A stretch of DNA of 19,226 bases from Butyrivibrio sp. (GTDB lineage Bacteria; Bacillota_A; Clostridia; Lachnospirales; Lachnospiraceae), in the NCBI RefSeq assembly GCF_024699075.1, contig NZ_JAILQF010000248.1:1-19226 (forward strand). Reading direction: 5' to 3'. The notes below the pieces were generated by a model. It saw only the letters and a list, made by a program, of their open reading frames with translations, did not search any database and was not told the DNA's origin. Position numbers and translations under genes: made by a program. Positions 15,814-19,226 of the stretch are shown piece after piece. Position 1 is the first letter of the stretch. The number at the start of each line of letters is the position of its first letter.

Positions 15814-17382
15814 TTATAGTTTGAACAGTGTGCTAAGTATGCCTCTTCCAAGGCTTGCACCTACATTTCCTCCAAGGGTCTTTCCGAACTTTCCGAAGGT
15901 TCCTCCTACAGATTTACCAACTTCACGTCCGACTGTTCCCGCAACAGAATTACCAACAGATTTTGCAACTCTCTTTTTCTGGGCAGCAGCGGCCTTTTCT
16001 GCTTTCTCTTTTTCTTTGGCAGCCTTAGCATCAGCCTTTTCTTTTTCCTTGGCAGCAAGAGCTTCTGCAGCGGCCTTTTCCTTGGCAGCCTGTTCCTCAA
16101 GTCCTTTTCTTTCAAGGAACTCATAAGCAGAGTCAGGATCTATAGCCTTTTCATATTTGCTGTAGAGCATAGCACCCTTTATTGCCTTGTCTCTTTCCAT
16201 ATCATCGATGCTTCCAAGTGCGCTTCTTGGTGGCAGGATAGATACTATATTTGCAATAGAAGGAGTTCCGTCTTCCTGGAGCATTGATACTACAGCTTCG
16301 CCTGTTCCAAGCTGCATGATAGCATCATAAGTTGAGAATTCAGGATTCTCTCTAAATGACTGGGCAGCAGCTTTGACTGCTTTCTGTTCAGCAGGAGAGT
16401 AAGCATGAAGAGCATGCTCTATCTTATTACCAAGCTGTGCCAGCACTCCGTCTGGAATGTCGCGAGGATTCTGGGTTACAAAATATATACCAACGCCCTT
16501 TGAACGGATAAGCTTAACTACCTGCTCGATCTTATCAAGGAGTGCCTTTGATGTTCCGTCAAAGAGAAGATGTGCTTCATCAAAGAAGAATACGAATTTA
16601 GGCTTATCAAGATCTCCGACTTCAGGAAGGTTTTCAAACAGTTCTGATAAGAGCCATAAAAGGAACATGGAATATAAGGTTCCATTTTGCATAAGGCTTC
16701 TGGAATCGAGAATGTTGATCATACCCTTTCCATCAGGACCTGCTGCAAAGAAGTCCTGAATATTAAGAGCTGTCTCACCAAAGAACTTCTCGCCTCCTGC
16801 CATTTCAAGAGCAACGATAGCACGCTGGATAGCGCCTATTGACTGCGGAGACATCTTGCCATATTCATCCTGAAGCTCTTTATTATTATCAGAAATATAG
16901 TTAAGAAGTGCCTTAAGATCTTTGGTATCTATGAGAAGAAGATCATTATCATCAGCTATCTTAAATGCAATAGTAAGAATATCACTTTGTAGATCATTAA
17001 GATCCAGAACACGTGACAGAAGAAGTGGTCCCATCTCTGATATGGTTGTTCTAAGAGGAATACCGCTTTGTCCATATATATCCCAAAATACTGCAGGATA
17101 TTTCTGATAACTGAAATTGTCCATGGAAAGATTAAGCTTTGATACTCTTTCTTCCATGCCGGAGCCTTCCTTGATCATTCCTGCAAGATCTCCCTTTACA
17201 TCTGCAAGAAATACAGGTACTCCAAGATCTGAAAAAGCTTCTGCAAGAACCTTTAAAGATACAGTCTTACCACTTCCTGTTGCACCTGCAATAAGACCAT
17301 GACGGTTTGCTTTTTCGGGAAGAAGATAGATATCTTCGCCATTTGATGTTTTGCCAACGAGAATTTTACTGTCCTTGATCAT
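15814..17382 (-). CDS. HerA/DUF853-family ATPase (YjgR-like)
   Basis: This 522-residue protein is a predicted FtsK/HerA-type P-loop ATPase of the DUF853 group; the cellular role of these proteins is not settled. Walker A is GATGSGKT (33-40), followed by FLADVKGDLAGM (58-69). Walker B is FVFFFDEAHLLF (263-274) with Asp268-Glu269, and VTQNPRDIPDGVLAQLGNKI (302-321) is the hallmark of the family. Residues 431-470 are a Lys/Glu/Ala-rich coiled stretch, and 474-515 a basic, glycine-rich tail with Gly or Val-Gly roughly every four residues, which could pack as a glycine zipper. It starts at the CAT seen at 17380-17382 on the plus strand, behind a GGGGAGG ribosome site (17391-17397). It shares its terminator with the convergent gene. 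It is a single-gene unit with no link seen to the glycan locus. Confidence 0.92.
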   Translation of the reverse strand: MIKDSKILVGKTSNGEDIYLLPEKANRHGLIAGATGSGKTVSLKVLAEAFSDLGVPVFLADVKGDLAGMIKEGSGMEERVSKLNLSMDNFSYQKYPAVFWDIYGQSGIPLRTTISEMGPLLLSRVLDLNDLQSDILTIAFKIADDNDLLLIDTKDLKALLNYISDNNKELQDEYGKMSPQSIGAIQRAIVALEMAGGEKFFGETALNIQDFFAAGPDGKGMINILDSRSLMQNGTLYSMFLLWLLSELFENLPEVGDLDKPKFVFFFDEAHLLFDGTSKALLDKIEQVVKLIRSKGVGIYFVTQNPRDIPDGVLAQLGNKIEHALHAYSPAEQKAVKAAAQSFRENPEFSTYDAIMQLGTGEAVVSMLQEDGTPSIANIVSILPPRSALGSIDDMERDKAIKGAMLYSKYEKAIDPDSAYEFLERKGLEEQAAKEKAAAEALAAKEKEKADAKAAKEKEKAEKAAAAQKKRVAKSVGNSVAGTVGREVGKSVGGTFGKFGKTLGGNVGASLGRGILSTLFKL

Positions 17383-17668
17383 TTTGAAATCCTCCCCTGT
17401 AAGGATGCATAATAAAGATATTTGAATAAAAGAAAATATATTAAAGAACTATATATTGATGTTATCACAAATTTGTAGCTTTTTACACCAAAAACAGGAA
17501 AGGAGCTGAAGTACTTATACTTTACTAAAATTTAATTGGATTATTAGTGATCAGAAGCTTCTTTAATGGGGAAAAACATGATATATTTTTTAGCAAAAGG
17601 GGTCTGGGATATAAGATCTATATTCACGATTCTTAAAGTATTAAATTGCTCAGAAATGGAGAAATATT
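17383..17668. other. Divergent intergenic region, 286 bases
   Basis: Both flanking genes read away from this AT-rich region, so it must hold promoters in both directions. I find no -35/-10 pair good enough to name. A perfect 10-bp palindrome ACAAATTTGT lies at 17467-17476. A GGAAAGGAG ribosome-like site at about 17498-17506 is followed by no start codon. A 46-codon frame (17566-17706) overlaps the next gene and lacks a ribosome site. Confidence 0.6.
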
Positions 17669-18130
17669 ATGACAACAGATTACAAACTTATGGCAGCGCA
17701 GCTTAAGAGCCTTATGGAAGATGAGAAGAACTATATGCCGGTTCTGTCTAATGCATCGGCTATTCTTAATGATACACTTGAAGATATTAACTGGGCAGGA
17801 TTTTATCTTGTAGATAATGGAAGTCTTCTTCTTGGACCTTTCCAGGGACATGTTGCCTGCATCAGAATACAGTCAGGCAAGGGAGTGTGCGGAACAGCAT
17901 ATGCTACTGATACAACTCAGCTTGTAGAAGATGTTCATCAGTTCCCGGGACATATTGCCTGTGACAGTGCATCAAATTCAGAAATTGTAGTTCCGATACA
18001 TGTTGGCGGCAAAGTTGTTGCTGTAATGGATATTGACAGTCCATCTATTGGAAGATTCAGTAATGAAGATAAGGAAGGCCTTGAAGAGTTTGCAAAAGTT
18101 ATAGAAGAGGCTGAATTTGCGAATTTATAA
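17669..18130 (+). CDS. msrC: Free methionine-(R)-sulfoxide reductase (GAF domain, fRMsr)
   Basis: This 153-residue cytoplasmic GAF-domain enzyme reduces free methionine-(R)-sulfoxide, repairing oxidised methionine with thioredoxin as electron source. All three family cysteines are present: Cys64 (HVACIRI), Cys74 (GKGVCGTA) and Cys98 (GHIACDSAS). Their spacing of 10 and 24 residues equals that of the E. coli enzyme (84, 94, 118). The NWAGFYLV start of the GAF core and the SEIVVPI and DIDSPSIGRF segments also match the family. Length is typical. The ribosome site GGAG (17658-17661) stands 7 bases before the ATG. The stop codon TAA shares its last base with the ATG of cobT, so the two are translated from one message. 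Confidence 0.95.
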   Translation: MTTDYKLMAAQLKSLMEDEKNYMPVLSNASAILNDTLEDINWAGFYLVDNGSLLLGPFQGHVACIRIQSGKGVCGTAYATDTTQLVEDVHQFPGHIACDSASNSEIVVPIHVGGKVVAVMDIDSPSIGRFSNEDKEGLEEFAKVIEEAEFANL

Positions 18131-19226
18131 TGGATAAAGAATTTTTTGACTTTTTAAATAAAATGAATAGTCTTATGTCTTGTCCTTCTAAAGAGGCCAT
18201 GGATGCAGCAAAGGCGCATCTTGATGCTATAGCAAAGCCCCTTGATGGACTTGGCAGATTTGAAGATATCCTTGTGAAGATAGCTGGGATAACCGGAAGT
18301 CCAAGACTTGACCTGTCTTCTAAAAAAGTTCTGGTTTTGTGCAGTGATAACGGAATAGTAGAAGAGGGAATAAGTCAGTCAGGTCAGGAGGTTACAGAGG
18401 CAGTAGCAATAAGCCTTTCTAAAGGAACCTCAAGTGTTTGCCGTATGGCAGACGCCGCAAGTGCTAATGTAATACCAGTAGATATGGGTATTGCATGCAG
18501 CAAGACACCTCATGGGGTTATATCTGAAATTTATGATACTTCAACTTATACAAGGCGGGGATCAAGGAACTTTATGAAAGAGCCCGCGATGACATCTATG
18601 GAAGTTATGCATGCCATAGATGTTGGACGCCTTCTTGTAAAAAAGGAAGTATCAGAAGGCGCAAGGATAATTGCAACAGGAGAAATGGGTATTGGAAATA
18701 CCACGACTTCAAGCGCACTTTTGGCTATGCTTTTAAATAAGGATGCCAATAAGACAGCAGGAAGAGGCGCAGGCCTTGATGATGAGGGCTTAAAGCATAA
18801 GATAGATATAATTAATGCTGCGATAGATAAGTACAAAGATGATTCTGATCTTAATATACTAAAAGAAACAGGAGCTTTAAATAAAGCCATTGATATCAGA
18901 AATCTTAACAAGAATCTGCAGGATAAATATGCATCTTTTGCCTTTAAAGCTTTATCTGTATTTGGCGGCTATGATATAGCAGGAATGGTCGGGATATTCC
19001 TTGGAGGTGCTATATATAAAGTGCCGATAGTTATTGATGGCCTTATATCTGCTACAGCAGCTATGGTTTCCGAATATCTTTTTCCAGGGGTGTCTGAATA
19101 TATGATTCCAAGCCATCTGGGCAAAGAGCCGGCGATGAAAGATATTCTTGATGAGCTGTCACTATCCCCTGTTATCTGCGCGGATCTGGCTCTTGGAGAG
19201 GGAACAGGCGCTGTTATGCTCTTTCC
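18130..19226 (+). CDS. cobT: Nicotinate-nucleotide--dimethylbenzimidazole phosphoribosyltransferase (3' end cut by window)
   Basis: This enzyme activates the lower-ligand base of cobalamin by moving phosphoribose from nicotinate mononucleotide to dimethylbenzimidazole (or another base) to give the alpha-riboside phosphate. The frame runs open from ATG 18130 to the right edge, 365 codons. Landmarks are KPLDGLGRFEDI near the start, LCSDNGIVEEGISQS, GEMGIGNTTTSSALLAML, GRGAGLDDEGLKHKI, GGYDIAGMVGIFLGG and ALGEGTGAVML, where Glu357 matches the catalytic Glu317 of the Salmonella enzyme. Few codons can be missing. The segment of about 50 residues between GRGAGLDDEGLKHKI and GGYDIAGM seems some 25 residues longer than usual. 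Its ATG overlaps the msrC stop (TAATG) and no strong ribosome site is seen, so translational coupling is likely. No cobalamin riboswitch is visible. Confidence 0.95.
   Translation, partial: MDKEFFDFLNKMNSLMSCPSKEAMDAAKAHLDAIAKPLDGLGRFEDILVKIAGITGSPRLDLSSKKVLVLCSDNGIVEEGISQSGQEVTEAVAISLSKGTSSVCRMADAASANVIPVDMGIACSKTPHGVISEIYDTSTYTRRGSRNFMKEPAMTSMEVMHAIDVGRLLVKKEVSEGARIIATGEMGIGNTTTSSALLAMLLNKDANKTAGRGAGLDDEGLKHKIDIINAAIDKYKDDSDLNILKETGALNKAIDIRNLNKNLQDKYASFAFKALSVFGGYDIAGMVGIFLGGAIYKVPIVIDGLISATAAMVSEYLFPGVSEYMIPSHLGKEPAMKDILDELSLSPVICADLALGEGTGAVMLF

Noticed and set aside
15806..16126. Plus-strand frame of 106 codons rich in Ala, Pro and Phe
   Set aside because: It is the antisense shadow of the Ala/Lys-rich coil and glycine tail of the HerA-like ATPase, whose motifs are clear on the minus strand.
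17467..17476. ACAAATTTGT palindrome as a regulator site
   Set aside because: A 10-bp AT-rich palindrome is expected by chance in a region like this, and no second copy is seen.
17566..17706. A 46-codon plus-strand frame starting ATGGGGAAAAAC
   Set aside because: It has no ribosome site, overlaps the start of msrC in another frame and looks like no known protein.

Overview
The window reads as the chromosome of a low-G+C Firmicute of the gut or rumen, most likely a Lachnospiraceae member near Butyrivibrio or Pseudobutyrivibrio. This rests on AT-rich sequence, AGGAGG-type ribosome sites, frequent AGA and CTT codons, and the gene repertoire (LplABC-type sugar importer, YesM/YesN two-component system, GH105). 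The genus is inference. No rRNA, tRNA, CRISPR array, transposase or phage gene is visible.

Layout. Bases 1-397 hold the 3' end of a probable LplA-type solute-binding protein, closed by a terminator at 455-489. A small HAD phosphatase follows (531-1064). Bases 1236-12362, with the regulator at 12393-13961, form an oligosaccharide-use locus. It contains a cytoplasmic GH105 unsaturated uronyl hydrolase, an unassigned toroid enzyme with heparinase-lyase-like motifs, a YesM-type sensor kinase, two permeases (LplB-like and LplC-like), a highly expressed binding lipoprotein, a second diverged paralogous binding lipoprotein, and a YesN-type response regulator. The window then holds a UDP-galactopyranose-mutase/HemY-like FAD oxidoreductase (14082-15668), a bidirectional terminator, a convergent HerA/DUF853 ATPase (15814-17382, minus), a free methionine-(R)-sulfoxide reductase (17669-18130), and cobT overlapping it by one base and running off the right edge.

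How the genes fit together. Oligosaccharides, plausibly pectic (rhamnogalacturonan) or another uronate-rich glycan, are captured by the lipoprotein(s) and imported by the two permeases. No ATPase is encoded here, so a shared MsmX/MsmK-type ATPase elsewhere is expected, as in related systems. The toroid enzyme and GH105 both lack signal peptides. They would work in the cytoplasm, the first perhaps making unsaturated uronyl ends and GH105 removing them. YesM/YesN would sense substrate outside the cell and switch on the locus.

The least ordinary signals are regulatory. There is a phased array of five GTAATG elements before GH105 and an inverted pair of the same word before the kinase. A terminator-like hairpin lies directly against the ribosome site of the first permease. 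A pair of 23-bp dyads, whose arms can pair in two ways, precedes the second binding protein. The second binding protein next to the response regulator may be a co-sensor rather than a transporter subunit. The toroid protein is the best candidate for a new enzyme family.
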